Positions 43,421 through 53,659 of a stretch of 64,000 nt of DNA are shown piece after piece. Within the stretch, counting starts at the first letter, position 1. Each line of letters begins with the position of its first letter. Source of the DNA: Flavobacterium sp. ALJ2 (lineage in GTDB: Bacteria > Bacteroidota > Bacteroidia > Flavobacteriales > Flavobacteriaceae); the NCBI RefSeq assembly GCF_015594725.1, contig NZ_JADNRC010000004.1, positions 124,001 to 188,000 on the forward strand, read 5' to 3'. Under the pieces are notes generated by a model. That model did no database searches. It was not told the DNA's origin and saw only the letters and a program-made list of their open reading frames with translations. The position numbers and the translations under genes were made by a program.

Positions 43421-43702
43421 AGATTTAAACTTAATTTTTAAGATTTTAAAAGTACAAAATTTATTTCAGCAACCTGATGATAATACAGTAGGTATTCTCT
43501 TAAAATTAAGATAAAAAGACAATTCGTAGATTTAAGAAATTAGTTAAATTACATGAGTAATATGAGTTTGTTTTAAGTTTTATTCGGACAATTTTGTTAT
43601 ATGAATTTATATTTGTTAAAAGATTGAATAAAATGCTTAATTTGTAAAACTCTTCTTATTGTAAATACTCAAAAAAATACTATTTTTATAAAAAATATCA
43701 AT

Positions 43703-44815
43703 ATGGAATTAAGTTATTGGGAACTTAAAAATTGGTTTACAAAGGTAGACTTTACTATTGTTGGTAGTGGAATTGTGGGCTTACATGCAGGATTACGGTT
43801 ACGCGAAAAATTTCCCAAAGCCAAAATTCTGATTCTCGAAAAAGGAATGTTACCCCAAGGAGCAAGCACAAAAAATGCTGGTTTTGCTTGTTTTGGTAGT
43901 CTATCGGAAATAGTTGATGATTTGAAATCGCATACCGAAGAAGATGTAGTCAAACTTATTGAAAAACGTTGGAAAGGACTACAATTATTACGTAAACGAT
44001 TGGGGGATCATGCAATCGACTTTAAACCTTATGGAGGATATGAGTTGTTTTTAAAAGAAGATGAAGAAGGATATAATGAATGTTCCAGCAAATTGCCTTT
44101 TGTAAATGAAATTCTTAAACCATTTTTTAAGACAGATGTTTTTGCTAAAGAAACAGATTGTTTTGAGTTTAAAGGTATTCATGAGTATTTGGTATTTAAT
44201 CCTTTTGAAGGACAAATAGATACTGGTAATATGATGCAAGCATTATTGAAAGAAGCAATTGAAGCTAACATATTGATTTTGAATAAGCAAACAGTTACGT
44301 CCTATTTTGATAAAGGAAATCTTGTTGAGATTGCATTGGGAGATTTTATTTTTACTACAAATAAAATTCTTTTTGCAACTAATGGGTTTGCAAATGAACT
44401 TACAGATGGAGCAGTAAAGCCTGCAAGAGCACAGGTTCTTATTACAGAACCTATCCATAATTTAGAAATTAAAGGCACATTTCACTTAGATAGAGGGTAT
44501 TATTATTTTAGAAATGTAGGCGATAGAATTTTATTAGGTGGTGGTCGAAATCTAGATTTTGAGATAGAAACCACAACCGAATTTGGATATACAGAAATAA
44601 TACAAAATAAATTGGAAGATTTATTGAAAAATGTAATTTTACCAAATCAAAAAATAGATATCGCTCATAGATGGAGTGGTATAATGGGAGTAGGAAATAG
44701 TAAAAATCCAATTGTAACCCAATTATCAGAAAATGTATTTTGTGGTGTTAGATTAGGAGGAATGGGGGTAGCAATAGGTAGTTTAATAGGAACAGAATTA
44801 GCAGATTTAATATAA
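43703..44815 (+). CDS. FAD-dependent oxidoreductase (DAO family)
   Basis: 370 residues. The FAD-binding Rossmann motif is [11 protein letters not shown] (about 20-30), followed by [11 protein letters not shown] and NAGFACFG, and at the C-terminus [13 protein letters not shown]. This is the D-amino acid oxidase/glycine oxidase-type fold; the substrate is unknown. Its stop shares one base with the mtgA start (TAATG), indicating coupled translation. Confidence 0.88.
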   Translation: MELSYWELKNWFTKVDFTIVGSGIVGLHAGLRLREKFPKAKILILEKGMLPQGASTKNAGFACFGSLSEIVDDLKSHTEEDVVKLIEKRWKGLQLLRKRLGDHAIDFKPYGGYELFLKEDEEGYNECSSKLPFVNEILKPFFKTDVFAKETDCFEFKGIHEYLVFNPFEGQIDTGNMMQALLKEAIEANILILNKQTVTSYFDKGNLVEIALGDFIFTTNKILFATNGFANELTDGAVKPARAQVLITEPIHNLEIKGTFHLDRGYYYFRNVGDRILLGGGRNLDFEIETTTEFGYTEIIQNKLEDLLKNVILPNQKIDIAHRWSGIMGVGNSKNPIVTQLSENVFCGVRLGGMGVAIGSLIGTELADLI

Positions 44816-45576
44816 TGGCGACTAAAAAAGCAGCACCAAAAAAAACAACAACAAGTAAAGTTAAACCAACTTCCCAAAAGAATAATAGGTCATTTGGTAG
44901 TAAAATAGTCCGTTTTTTTTGCAAATTACTTTTGTGGTTCTTTGGAGTTTCATTGCTTTTTGTGGTGCTTTTTAAATTTGTTCCTGTCCCTTTTACCCCT
45001 TTAATGGTAATTCGTGGAATTGAAAACAAAATAACAGGTAAGGAAAATTATTTTAGTCACGATTGGGAGCCAATTGAAAATATTTCCATGAATTTACAAA
45101 AAGCAGTTATTGCGAGTGAAGATGGAACTTTCTTAAAACACAATGGTTTTGACTTTAAGGCATTGCAAAAAGCATATAAAAGTAACGAGCGCGGCAGAAG
45201 AATAAGAGGAGGAAGTACCATATCGCAACAAACGGCCAAAAATGTTTTTTTATGGCAAGGAAAGAGTTATTTCCGTAAAGGGCTAGAAGCTTATTTTACA
45301 GTCTTGATCGAATTGGTTTGGGGAAAAGAGCGTATTATGGAAGTATATCTTAATAGTATCGAAATGGGAGATGGAGTTTATGGAGCCGAGGCTGCTGCAC
45401 AACATTGGTACCGCAAGAGCGCAAAGAGCCTTACACCTATACAAGCTGCAGGAATTGCTGCTATTTTGCCAAATCCTCGTAAGTTTAAAGCAACAGGATC
45501 TTCAAGCTACATTAATAAAAGGAAAAATAAGATTGTAAAAGTAATGCGTAGCGTTGGTAAAATTGATTATGAATGA
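44815..45576 (+). CDS. mtgA: Monofunctional peptidoglycan glycosyltransferase
   Basis: 253 residues, family 51 transglycosylase. One N-terminal membrane helix (about 40-60) after a basic Ala/Lys/Thr-rich tail. Catalytic Glu in ASEDGTF, then [32 protein letters not shown] and the LPNPRKF end. No transpeptidase domain. It polymerises lipid II at the cytoplasmic membrane. It overlaps both neighbours (1 base and 4 bases). Confidence 0.94.
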   Translation: MATKKAAPKKTTTSKVKPTSQKNNRSFGSKIVRFFCKLLLWFFGVSLLFVVLFKFVPVPFTPLMVIRGIENKITGKENYFSHDWEPIENISMNLQKAVIASEDGTFLKHNGFDFKALQKAYKSNERGRRIRGGSTISQQTAKNVFLWQGKSYFRKGLEAYFTVLIELVWGKERIMEVYLNSIEMGDGVYGAEAAAQHWYRKSAKSLTPIQAAGIAAILPNPRKFKATGSSSYINKRKNKIVKVMRSVGKIDYE

Positions 45577-46520
45577 TACCAAAAAAAGCATTAAGTATCA
45601 TTCTGATTTTTATTGTAACTTTTGGTTTTGCCCAAAGCAGGACCCAAGAGATAGGACTTGTTACAGATAATGATTTATATACATCATCTAAAAATGATAA
45701 GTATTATACAAATGGGTTGGAGTTTTTTTATAGATTTTTATCAGAGAACAATAAAGAAAAAGTAAACAAAAAGATCACTGAGTTTCGATTAGGGCAGTAT
45801 ATTTATAATCCGCATACTATAAACGCTGATGACATTGCTTTAAACGATAGACCATTTGCAGGCTATCTTTTTGCAGGAGTAGGTCGAAATACCTTTTATC
45901 AAAATGAGTCTGTATTAAAGGTTGATTTTCAATTGGGTTTTGTTGGTAAAAACTCATTTGGGAAAGAGATGCAAGAGCAATTTCATAATTTTTTCCAATA
46001 TAGAGCAGTTCATGGATGGCAACATCAAATCCAAAATGCTTTAGCAATTCAAGCACATTTTTTATATTCTACCAAGTTGTTTCCAAAGGCAAATTACAAT
46101 TATATAGATTTTAATTTTCAATCAGAAGCTAATCTAGGAACTATTTTTACAGGAATAAAAGCAGGGTGGATGACAAGGATCGGTTTTAAAAAACTAGTTC
46201 CAATTTATGATTCCAATCTTAATGGAGCCTCAATGAATGCTAATCCAGGATTGAAACAAAGTGAATTTTATTTCTACGCAATTCCTAGTATTAATTGCCA
46301 AGTGTATGATGCCACGATTCAAGGAAGTTTGTTTAATGATAATAGCCCAGTAACATATAATTTAATTCCGCTTCGTTTTAATGCCGAAGCAGGCTTAAAA
46401 TACAGAAAGAATAGTCTTAATTTATCTTATGCATTTGTTTACAGAAGTAAAGAACTAAAATATAAAGATAATATGGGATATTTTTATGGCTCAATTCAGG
46501 TTTCTTACTTGTTGAAATAA
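45573..46520 (+). CDS. Lipid A 3'-O-deacylase-like outer-membrane protein (LpxR/DUF2219)
   Basis: 315 residues with a signal peptide (1-20, TFGFAQS) and an alternating beta-barrel pattern. Family motifs: [21 protein letters not shown] near the start and [12 protein letters not shown]. The conserved Asn-Asp of the first motif is in the LpxR active site. It removes acyl chains from lipid A in the outer membrane. Coupling to mtgA and the oxidoreductase suggests an envelope-maintenance unit. Confidence 0.88.
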   Translation: MIPKKALSIILIFIVTFGFAQSRTQEIGLVTDNDLYTSSKNDKYYTNGLEFFYRFLSENNKEKVNKKITEFRLGQYIYNPHTINADDIALNDRPFAGYLFAGVGRNTFYQNESVLKVDFQLGFVGKNSFGKEMQEQFHNFFQYRAVHGWQHQIQNALAIQAHFLYSTKLFPKANYNYIDFNFQSEANLGTIFTGIKAGWMTRIGFKKLVPIYDSNLNGASMNANPGLKQSEFYFYAIPSINCQVYDATIQGSLFNDNSPVTYNLIPLRFNAEAGLKYRKNSLNLSYAFVYRSKELKYKDNMGYFYGSIQVSYLLK

Positions 46521-46839
46521 AAAACCGTAATCGCATATTTAAAAATTTGATTACGGTTTAGTATTTGTTTTTCTTTTATTAAACACTTTTTATTCCCACT
46601 TACTAATTCAGAAATATATTAAAATATGTAATATTTTATTCGAAAAACAAATATTTTACTTTTGTAAACTATCATTACATTCCATAGTCTCAAGTTCGTT
46701 AATTACTATTTAGCTATATCATAGTTATTGTTGAATAATGAATTTTTTGTACTCTCAAAGAGAGTAAATTATTCTAAAACAAATATAATATATTTTTTCT
46801 TACAAAATCTAAAATAATAATTAAATCGTAGGTTTATAT
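46521..46839. other. 319-base spacer with one hairpin
   Basis: The hairpin AAACCGTAATC (46522-46532) / GATTACGGTTT (46549-46559) terminates the lpxR-like gene. A TACTTTTG at 46657-46664 fits a -7 box, but no gene follows on that strand for over 1 kb. The rest is AT-rich with nothing supported. Confidence 0.6.
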
Positions 46840-47217
46840 TTATTGTTTTACGTAATTCCCCGGCAAATGTCCTTTTGAGTGCATTCTTGTATTTGATGTT
46901 TTTGAAAAGTTAAATCGAAATATAAAACCCTTGTCACCCTGATGAAAATCAGATACATACAAATTTGGTGTAGAAGATATTTCTTGCGCTAATGTTTCAG
47001 AAAATTTATATGCTTGCCTACTGTAGGAAAAAGATTCACCATTTGTAGTATACTTTATGTCATGATTTGTAAAGGTTAATGTTGCCCCAGAAGCTTCATC
47101 TTTCCAAACACCTTGTATCCAGGCTGGAGGATTAAAAATACCGTAGGAGTCTTCATCGCCTGAGGAACATGAAATAGTAATAATGGTTAAACTAAATAAT
47201 AATAATAATTTTTTCAT
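46840..47217 (-). CDS. Small lipoprotein of unknown function
   Basis: 125 residues. Lipoprotein signal with lipidated C17 (TIITISCSSGD), then a lipocalin-like beta pattern (WIQGVWKDEASGATLTFTNHD) also seen in many small Bacteroidota lipoproteins. Genus-specific; role unknown. A weak inverted repeat (TTAAGAG/CTCTTAA at 47255-47274) lies in its upstream region. Confidence 0.75.
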   Translation of the reverse strand: MKKLLLLFSLTIITISCSSGDEDSYGIFNPPAWIQGVWKDEASGATLTFTNHDIKYTTNGESFSYSRQAYKFSETLAQEISSTPNLYVSDFHQGDKGFIFRFNFSKTSNTRMHSKGHLPGNYVKQ

Positions 47218-47535
47218 ATGAAATGGTTATAAAAACTAAGAAAATAATGACATATTAAGAGATTAGGCTCTTAATCGAATTGCCTAAGTTCAAAAAATAT
47301 ACCATTTATAGAAAATTAACTATATTTTAACATCATTTTGTTGGGGATACAAGCTAGTTTGTGTTTTTGTAAAGTTTTACATTTGATAAAAAAAGAGATT
47401 AATATGGAGGAGGGCTTTTTGTTTGTAATAATTAGATGATAGAGTATTTATCTAACTTATTTTTTATTATAATGAGTAGTCCTAAAAAAATAAAACCTCT
47501 GTAAAAGTTAATTTACAAAGGTTTTATTTTTTTAT
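47218..47535. other. 318-base spacer upstream of the lipoprotein, with tRNA-Ala terminator
   Basis: Contains the hairpin of 47487-47530 that ends the minus-strand tRNA-Ala transcript, and the promoter area of the lipoprotein. No gene. Confidence 0.6.
47487..47530 (-). terminator. Terminator after tRNA-Ala
   Basis: AAAATAAAACCTctGTAAA and TTTACaaAGGTTTTATTTT form a long stem with one internal mismatch pair around AGTTAA; T-rich on both sides. It follows the tRNA by 6 bases. Confidence 0.7.
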
Positions 47536-47612
47536 TGGTGGAGAATATCGGATTCGAACCGATCACCTCTTGCCTGCCAGGCAAGCACTCTAGCCAAATG
47601 AGCTAATCCCCC
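47536..47612 (-). tRNA. tRNA-Ala (anticodon GGC), CCA encoded
   Basis: On the minus strand: acceptor GGGGGAT/ATTCTCC with the G3-U70 pair that identifies alanine tRNAs; anticodon stem CTTGC/GCAAG with loop CTGGCAG (GGC); T-arm with GGTTCGAATCC. The 3' CCA is encoded. Confidence 0.94.
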
Positions 47613-47718
47613 AATATGAGAGCAAATAAAGTCATTTAATTGGAAAAAAGCAAATTTCAAAACGCATCAGCTTAAAATAATTGTCAAAATCGTAACTTTA
47701 CAATCAAATCTATTTTTT

Positions 47719-48486
47719 ATGAGTTCAGAAAATCAATACGGTTCACTTCATACTATAATTCAAAATAATATAGCAACAGTTGAGTTTTATCACCCAGCAA
47801 GTAATTCTTTTCCTAGAACTTTGCTTAATAAATTAACTGCAGAAATCGATAGCTTGAGTAAAAATGATGCTGTTACAGTTGTTATTTTAAGAAGTGAAGG
47901 GAATGGTGCTTTTTGTGCAGGAGCGTCTTTTGATGAACTTCTGGCAGTCGAAAATGAGGAGCAAGGAGCTGAGTTTTTCTCAGGATTTGCACATCTTATC
48001 AATGCGATGAGAAATTGTTCTAAAATAATTGTTGGACGTATTCATGGTAAATCTGTTGGAGGAGGAGTTGGTATTGTTGCTGCTTGTGATTATGCTTTTG
48101 CTACACAAGAAAGTGCTGTAAAACTTTCAGAATTAGCAATAGGAATTGGACCATTTGTTATAGAGCCAGTAGTTTCTAAAAAGATTGGAAAAACAGCAAT
48201 GACAGAGATGACACTTGCTGCTCATGAATGGAAATCGGCAACTTGGGCAAATCATAAAGGGCTTTTTGCAAAAGTGCTTGAAAACGAAGTCGAATTAGAC
48301 GAAGAATTATCTCATTTTGCATTGAGACTAGCAAGTTACAACCCCGAAGCATTAAGCGAAATGAAGAAAATTATTTGGCAAGGGACTGAAAATTGGGGCT
48401 CATTACTTTTGGAACGTGCTCAGATTTCGGGAAAATTAGTTTTGTCTGATTTTACAAAATCAGCTTTATTACAATTTAAAAAATAA
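47719..48486 (+). CDS. Enoyl-CoA hydratase/isomerase family protein
   Basis: 255 residues, crotonase fold. Oxyanion-hole segment GAFCAGASFDEL (about 62-73) and KSVGGGVGIVAACDYAFA (about 112-129) are clear. The typical catalytic Glu positions are only partly conserved (SELAIGIGPFVI at about 140), so isomerase or another crotonase activity is possible. Soluble. Confidence 0.88.
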   Translation: MSSENQYGSLHTIIQNNIATVEFYHPASNSFPRTLLNKLTAEIDSLSKNDAVTVVILRSEGNGAFCAGASFDELLAVENEEQGAEFFSGFAHLINAMRNCSKIIVGRIHGKSVGGGVGIVAACDYAFATQESAVKLSELAIGIGPFVIEPVVSKKIGKTAMTEMTLAAHEWKSATWANHKGLFAKVLENEVELDEELSHFALRLASYNPEALSEMKKIIWQGTENWGSLLLERAQISGKLVLSDFTKSALLQFKK

Positions 48487-48491
48487 TTAAT

Positions 48492-48668
48492 ATGAATGTT
48501 GTTTTATTCCTTCAGCAAGTGGATGTTGCGAAGAAAATGGAGACTGCTCCTGATAGTAGTTATCAAATAGGAGTGGTAATAGGTTCGTTTATTCCATTCG
48601 TTATTTTGGTAGGAGTTGCGTACTGGATGTATAACCGAGCTAAAAAAAGAGACCAAAACGGTTTTTAA
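48492..48668 (+). CDS. 58-residue single-helix membrane protein
   Basis: ATG at 48492, 5 bases after the enoyl-CoA hydratase stop. The product has a short N-terminal segment (MNVVLFLQQVDVAKKM), one transmembrane helix (about 25-45, GVVIGSFIPFVILVGVAYW) and a basic tail (NRAKKRDQNGF). Clear hydrophobic-then-basic pattern and tight spacing support coding. Function unknown. Confidence 0.65.
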   Translation: MNVVLFLQQVDVAKKMETAPDSSYQIGVVIGSFIPFVILVGVAYWMYNRAKKRDQNGF

Positions 48669-48673
48669 TTTAG

Positions 48674-48681
48674 TAAATTTG
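48674..48681 (+). promoter_or_regulatory. Candidate -7 element before the QueD-like gene
   Basis: TAAATTTG, followed by CAACC, 19 bases before the ATG at 48701. Confidence 0.5.
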
Positions 48682-48700
48682 CAACCTAAAATAAAACTCG

Positions 48701-49153
48701 ATGAGTAATATCAGAATTACAAAACAATTTAGTTTCGAAACAGGACATGCGCTTTATGGGTATGATGGTAAGTGTAAAAATGTTCACGGACATAGTTATA
48801 AACTGTCAGTAACGGTTATTGGTTCGCCAATTACAGACCGCGATAACGTAAAGCACGGAATGGTAATTGATTTTTCGGATCTAAAAAAGATTATAAAAGA
48901 AGAAATCGTAGATCAGTTTGATCACGCTACAGTTTTTAATGAAACAACACCACATATTGAACTGGCAAACGAGCTAAGAAATCGTGGGCACCATGTGATT
49001 TTAGTTGATTATCAGCCAACAAGTGAGAACATGGTTGTCGATTTTTCGGAAAGAATTGTTAAAAGATTACCAACAAACATTTCTCTTTTTTCTTTAAAAC
49101 TTCAAGAAACTGAATCATCATTTGCAGAATGGTATGCAAGTGATAATTTGTAA
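48701..49153 (+). CDS. 6-pyruvoyltetrahydropterin synthase / QueD family
   Basis: 150 residues. Zinc ligands: His in FSFETGHAL, and the two in VHGHSYKL. The catalytic Cys is in GKCKNVHGH, and later DHATVFN and ETESSFAEWY. QueD makes 6-carboxy-tetrahydropterin for queuosine; PTPS would make tetrahydrobiopterin precursor. QueD is likelier in a flavobacterium. Followed by lpxH after 14 bases. Confidence 0.9.
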   Translation: MSNIRITKQFSFETGHALYGYDGKCKNVHGHSYKLSVTVIGSPITDRDNVKHGMVIDFSDLKKIIKEEIVDQFDHATVFNETTPHIELANELRNRGHHVILVDYQPTSENMVVDFSERIVKRLPTNISLFSLKLQETESSFAEWYASDNL

Positions 49154-49167
49154 TCGAAATAGATTTC

Positions 49168-49926
49168 ATGCAATTACCCAATAATAAAAAAGTTTATTTT
49201 GCTTCCGATCAACATTTTGGAGCACCTACCTCTGAATTAAGTTTTCCCAGAGAACAAAAATTTGTTGCATGGCTCGATGAGGTAAAAAAAGATGCTGAGG
49301 CAATTTTTTTATTAGGTGATTTATTCGATTTTTGGTTCGAATATAAAACGGTTGTTCCTAAAGGATTTATTCGTGTTTTGGGTAAATTGGCAGAAATTCG
49401 TGATAGCGGGATTCCAGTATATTTCTTTGTAGGGAATCATGATTTATGGATGAATGATTATTTTGAAACAGAACTTAATATTCCTGTATATCATGATAAT
49501 AAAGAATTTACTTTTGGAGGAAAAACATTCTTGATCGGTCATGGTGACGGAAAAGGTCCTGGGGATAAAGGGTATAAAAGAATGAAAAAAGTCTTTACAA
49601 ACCCATTCTCAAAATGGATTTTCAGGTGGCTTCATCCAGATGTTGGTGTGAAATTAGCACAATATTTATCGGTAAAAAATAAATTGATTTCTGGAGATGA
49701 AGATGTTAAATTTTTAGGAGAAGAAAATGAATGGTTGGTATTATATGCTAAACGTAAATTAGAAACGAAACATTATAATTATTTCGTTTTTGGACACCGT
49801 CATTTGCCTATGATTCTTTCTGTAGGTCAAGATTCTAATTATGTGAATCTTGGTGATTGGATAGGATATTTTACCTACGGAGTTTTTGATGGAGAAACTT
49901 TCGAACTTAAAGAATTTAGAAAATAA
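49168..49926 (+). CDS. lpxH: UDP-2,3-diacylglucosamine pyrophosphatase
   Basis: 252 residues, calcineurin-like metallophosphatase. Metal motifs: FASDQHFG (D-x-H), LLGDLFDFW, VGNHDLWM, GHGDGKGPGD and FGHRHLP. It hydrolyses UDP-2,3-diacylglucosamine to lipid X in lipid A synthesis at the inner membrane. Cotranscribed with the QueD-like gene. Confidence 0.93.
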   Translation: MQLPNNKKVYFASDQHFGAPTSELSFPREQKFVAWLDEVKKDAEAIFLLGDLFDFWFEYKTVVPKGFIRVLGKLAEIRDSGIPVYFFVGNHDLWMNDYFETELNIPVYHDNKEFTFGGKTFLIGHGDGKGPGDKGYKRMKKVFTNPFSKWIFRWLHPDVGVKLAQYLSVKNKLISGDEDVKFLGEENEWLVLYAKRKLETKHYNYFVFGHRHLPMILSVGQDSNYVNLGDWIGYFTYGVFDGETFELKEFRK

Positions 49927-49987
49927 TCAGTTAGACGGACAATTTTATTTAATAGTATAATAAAAATGTTAGCTATGTAAGTTATGA

Positions 49988-50026
49988 AACTTCCTTATTT
50001 TTAAATGTTTTAAAAATAAGGAAGTT
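49988..50026. terminator. Bidirectional terminator between lpxH and the next gene
   Basis: 18-bp arms AACTTCCTTATTTTTAAA (49988-50005) and complement (50009-50026) around TGT. Serves the convergent genes on both sides. Confidence 0.75.
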
Positions 50027-50029
50027 GTA

Positions 50030-50392
50030 TTAATTTAAACCAACTCCATAGACATATTCTTCTAGCTGAATTTTAAATAAAGAGCCTTTTACCAAATCTT
50101 CTATCGCTTTTAATTCGTCCATAGAAACGGCCAAATCTATTTGAGTGCAAGGAGTTTTTAATAAAAATTTATGGCATTTATTTTTTAAGGCGCATTCTTC
50201 GCAACAAGCATTTGTCATTAAGCTATCCTCAATTAAATCATCAAAATCTTTTAATTCGGATATTGAAAAATAAAATCCGGTTTCTTTAAAAACCAATTGA
50301 ATTTTATCAAAAAGGGTTTCATTAGAGGTTTTCCAATAAAAAGAAATTCCGAAGTCGTTATGATATATTTGTTCTATTTCTTTCATGATCAT
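50030..50392 (-). CDS. Small protein with a Cys-rich segment, unknown function
   Basis: 120 residues (or 118 from a second ATG at 50386). The segment TNACCEECALKNKCHKFLL with a further Cys in TPCTQ gives a possible metal or disulfide cluster near 60-82. No signal peptide. Acidic C-terminal half (SMDELKAIEDLVKGSL). No family recognised; convergent with lpxH. Confidence 0.65.
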   Translation of the reverse strand: MIMKEIEQIYHNDFGISFYWKTSNETLFDKIQLVFKETGFYFSISELKDFDDLIEDSLMTNACCEECALKNKCHKFLLKTPCTQIDLAVSMDELKAIEDLVKGSLFKIQLEEYVYGVGLN

Positions 50393-50622
50393 TAATTATA
50401 AAAACAAATATAATTATTATTTATATCAATTCTAAATAAAAAAATCATAAAATAGGTTAATTTTTGTTAACGACAGAGGTAAGCTAAATTCAGGTTTGCT
50501 AATCAACATGAATCTTTATGTGAACTTAGGTTGTTTATGTGGTTTAAGCGAAGTAGAATTTTAAGCTTTAAGTTAGTTCTCAGTAGCTATTAAATTTTGT
50601 TTTCTAACAATACTTTAATTTA

Positions 50623-51903
50623 TTAGTTCATATTTTGATGGTCTTCCATATCTTTTTGTAAATCTAGGTTTCTAAAAGTAGGAGATTTTATTCCAAAGCC
50701 TAAAACGGTTAAAAGTGTCATGCTTCCGCCAAAAACAACAGAAGTAACAGTTCCCATAAGACGAGCAGTTAAGCCACTTTCAAAAGCTCCCAATTCATTA
50801 GAAGAACCTACAAACATAGAGTTTACGGCAGCAACACGTCCACGCATATGATCTGGAGTTTTAAGTTGTAGAATTGTTTGACGTATAACGACTGAGATTC
50901 CATCGGCAACACCACTTAAAAATAAAGCAGCAACCGAAAGCCAGAAAATGGTAGATATACCAAATGTAATTATGCATAGTCCGAAAATAAAAATAGCAGC
51001 CAAAAGTTTCATTCCAGCTTTTTTATACAAAGGAACATAGGCAGAAATTAGCATAGTGATAAAAGCACCTACTGCAGGAGCAGCTCGCAATATACCAAAA
51101 CCTTCTGGGCCAACTTTTAAAATGTCTTGAGCAAATATGGGTAACAAGGCAACTGCGCCACCGAAAAGAACGGCTACCATATCAAGAGACAATACACCTA
51201 AGATGGTTTTATTATTAAATACAAATTTGATTCCTTCTTTTAAACTATCCATGACAGGCTCGCCAATTTTTGGATTTAAAATAGGTTTTTTGCTAATTTG
51301 TGATAGTGCGATTAATGCAAAAAGAGAACAGGCAAAAACGGAACACATAGACCAATGGACACCAATATAGTTAATTGAAAATCCTGCAATAGCTGGGCCT
51401 AAAACGGAGCCTACCTGCCAAACAGAACTACTCCAGGTAGCAGCATTAGGGTATAATTTTTTAGGTACAATTAAGGATAAGAGAGAGAAAATAGTTGGGC
51501 CTAAAAATGCTCTTACTAATCCGCCTAAGAATACTAAAAAATAAATAGAGTATAAAATAGTGTCTTTAGAAAAACCACTTACTATTTTTGGCCATGTCAG
51601 TAAAAATAAACCAAAACTAATAACAGAAAAGCCCAGAATGCATTTTACTAATAGCCCTTTTTTTTCCTTTTGATCTACAATATGACCAGCAAATAAAGCC
51701 ATAGAAACTGCTGGAATTACTTCCATTAAGCCAATAATTCCTAATGAAAGAGGGTTTTTGGTTAAGCTATATACTTCCCATTCGATAACGATAAATTGCA
51801 TAGACCAGGCAAAAACCATGGCAAAACGTAAAACTAAAAAAACGTTAAACTCTTTGTAGCGTAACGCTGCGTATGGGTCGTTTTTTTTGATTTTATCTGT
51901 CAT
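50623..51903 (-). CDS. Major facilitator superfamily transporter
   Basis: 426 residues with 11-12 hydrophobic helices. It has the MFS pattern between helices 2 and 3 (GHIVDQKEKKGLLVK) and a large glycine-rich family profile (GPAIAGFSINYIG) similar to the DHA3-type drug exporters. The start is 1 base before recJ's stop (51905), so recJ and this gene are one operon. Substrate unknown. Confidence 0.85.
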   Translation of the reverse strand: MTDKIKKNDPYAALRYKEFNVFLVLRFAMVFAWSMQFIVIEWEVYSLTKNPLSLGIIGLMEVIPAVSMALFAGHIVDQKEKKGLLVKCILGFSVISFGLFLLTWPKIVSGFSKDTILYSIYFLVFLGGLVRAFLGPTIFSLLSLIVPKKLYPNAATWSSSVWQVGSVLGPAIAGFSINYIGVHWSMCSVFACSLFALIALSQISKKPILNPKIGEPVMDSLKEGIKFVFNNKTILGVLSLDMVAVLFGGAVALLPIFAQDILKVGPEGFGILRAAPAVGAFITMLISAYVPLYKKAGMKLLAAIFIFGLCIITFGISTIFWLSVAALFLSGVADGISVVIRQTILQLKTPDHMRGRVAAVNSMFVGSSNELGAFESGLTARLMGTVTSVVFGGSMTLLTVLGFGIKSPTFRNLDLQKDMEDHQNMN

Positions 51904-51904
51904 C

Positions 51905-53593
51905 TTACTGAATGTCTTTTAACATTAACTGCGTAGAAATAGTACCATTCCATTCGTTTTCTGAGATGCAATATGTAGCTTGAAATGGCTTTTGTTGTGT
52001 TGTTAAGTCTAATTTTTTGCCTAAGCCAAATCCAATTGCCGAAATTCCTTCGGAGTTGTTTTGCTTTACAAACAGTTTAAGATGGTCTTCATCAGCTCCC
52101 ATCGCTTTTGCATAACCTGTATCTTTTATATTTTTTGTCATAAAAACAGGAGTCATATTAAGAGGGCCAAAAGGTTCGAATTGTTTTAAAATTCGAATTA
52201 ATTTTGGCGTAATATCTGTAAAATTAATCTCGGCATCAACTTCGATTTCGGGAGTTAACATTTCGGGTAGGATCGTTTTTTCTACCTGTTTCTCAAAGGC
52301 TTCTTTAAACGTTGGATAATTTTCTTCTTTTAGAGTCATTCCAGCGGCATACATATGTCCTCCAAATTGTTCCAAATGTTCAGCACAGGCATCAAGAGCA
52401 TTGTATACATCAAAGCCTTTTACAGAGCGGGCAGAAGCAGCATATTTATCACCGCTTTTTGTAAAAACAAGTGTTGGTCGGTAATACGTTTCTATTAATC
52501 TAGAAGCTACAATACCTATGACGCCTTTGTGCCAATCCTCTTGAAAAACTACAGTTGAAAATCGATTTTGTTCTTGATTTTTTTCTATTTGCTGAAAGGC
52601 TTCTTTGGTGATTTGTTTGTCCAAATCTTTACGATCAGCATTGTATTTTTCTATTTCGGATGCAAATTGTTGCGCTTGTTCAAAGTTGAATTCAGTTAAC
52701 AATTCTACGGCATGATTACCGTGTTTAATGCGTCCAGCTGCGTTAATTCGTGGCGCTATAATAAAAACAACATCGGTAATGTCGAGTGTTTTCTTTTTTA
52801 CTTGATGAACCAAAGCCTTGATTCCAGGTCTTGGATTGCTATTGATAACTTGTAAGCCAAAATAAGCCAAAACCCTGTTTTCGCCAGTTATAGGTACAAT
52901 ATCAGCAGCAATTGCAGTTGCAACTAAATCTAAGTAAGGAAATAAATCATGAATAGTTTCATTGCGATTTGTTCCTAAAGCCTGAATTAATTTAAAGCCT
53001 ACACCACAACCACATAACTCATCATAAGGATAAAAACAATCCTCTCTTTTTGGGTCTAAAACAGCAACAGCATCGGGAAGAGTATCTCCGGGGCGGTGGT
53101 GATCACAAATGATGAAATCGATATTTCGTTCTTTTGCGTAAGCGACATGGTCAATAGATTTTATACCACAATCTAGTGCAATAATGAGTGAAAATCCATT
53201 ATCATCGGCAAAATCAATTCCCATAAATGAAACCCCATAACCTTCGGCGTAACGATCCGGAATATAGGTTGCTACATTTGGATAATATGATTTTAAATAA
53301 GAGGATACCAAGGAAACGGCAGTTGTGCCATCAACATCATAATCTCCAAAAACGAGTATGTTTTCTTGATTAGCAATTGCTTTCTCTATTCGGGAAACAG
53401 CTTTATCCATATCTTTCATCAGATAAGGATCATGGAGATGTTCTAACGACGGGCGAAAGAAATTTTTAGCATCATCAAAAGTTTCAATTCCACGTTGGAT
53501 TAAAAGTGTTGCAACAAAGTTTTCTACATTTAACGTTTGTGCTAAATGGTTGATTTTATCTTCAGAAGGTTTTTCTTTTAATGTCCAGCGCAT
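51905..53593 (-). CDS. recJ: Single-strand DNA-specific exonuclease RecJ
   Basis: 562 residues. DHH-family motifs: FGDYDVDGTTAVS, ALDCGIKS, CDHHRPGD and, later, APRINAAGRIKHG; the DHHA1 GGH motif is FGGHMYAAG. OB-fold C-terminal. 5'-3' exonuclease acting in recombination and mismatch repair. Usual length. Confidence 0.95.
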   Translation of the reverse strand: MRWTLKEKPSEDKINHLAQTLNVENFVATLLIQRGIETFDDAKNFFRPSLEHLHDPYLMKDMDKAVSRIEKAIANQENILVFGDYDVDGTTAVSLVSSYLKSYYPNVATYIPDRYAEGYGVSFMGIDFADDNGFSLIIALDCGIKSIDHVAYAKERNIDFIICDHHRPGDTLPDAVAVLDPKREDCFYPYDELCGCGVGFKLIQALGTNRNETIHDLFPYLDLVATAIAADIVPITGENRVLAYFGLQVINSNPRPGIKALVHQVKKKTLDITDVVFIIAPRINAAGRIKHGNHAVELLTEFNFEQAQQFASEIEKYNADRKDLDKQITKEAFQQIEKNQEQNRFSTVVFQEDWHKGVIGIVASRLIETYYRPTLVFTKSGDKYAASARSVKGFDVYNALDACAEHLEQFGGHMYAAGMTLKEENYPTFKEAFEKQVEKTILPEMLTPEIEVDAEINFTDITPKLIRILKQFEPFGPLNMTPVFMTKNIKDTGYAKAMGADEDHLKLFVKQNNSEGISAIGFGLGKKLDLTTQQKPFQATYCISENEWNGTISTQLMLKDIQ

Positions 53594-53659
53594 TTTTATT
53601 GATTTTTTTGAGTGAAGATTAACGATTTTTGATTTCAGAAATTAAAATTCTGAAATATT

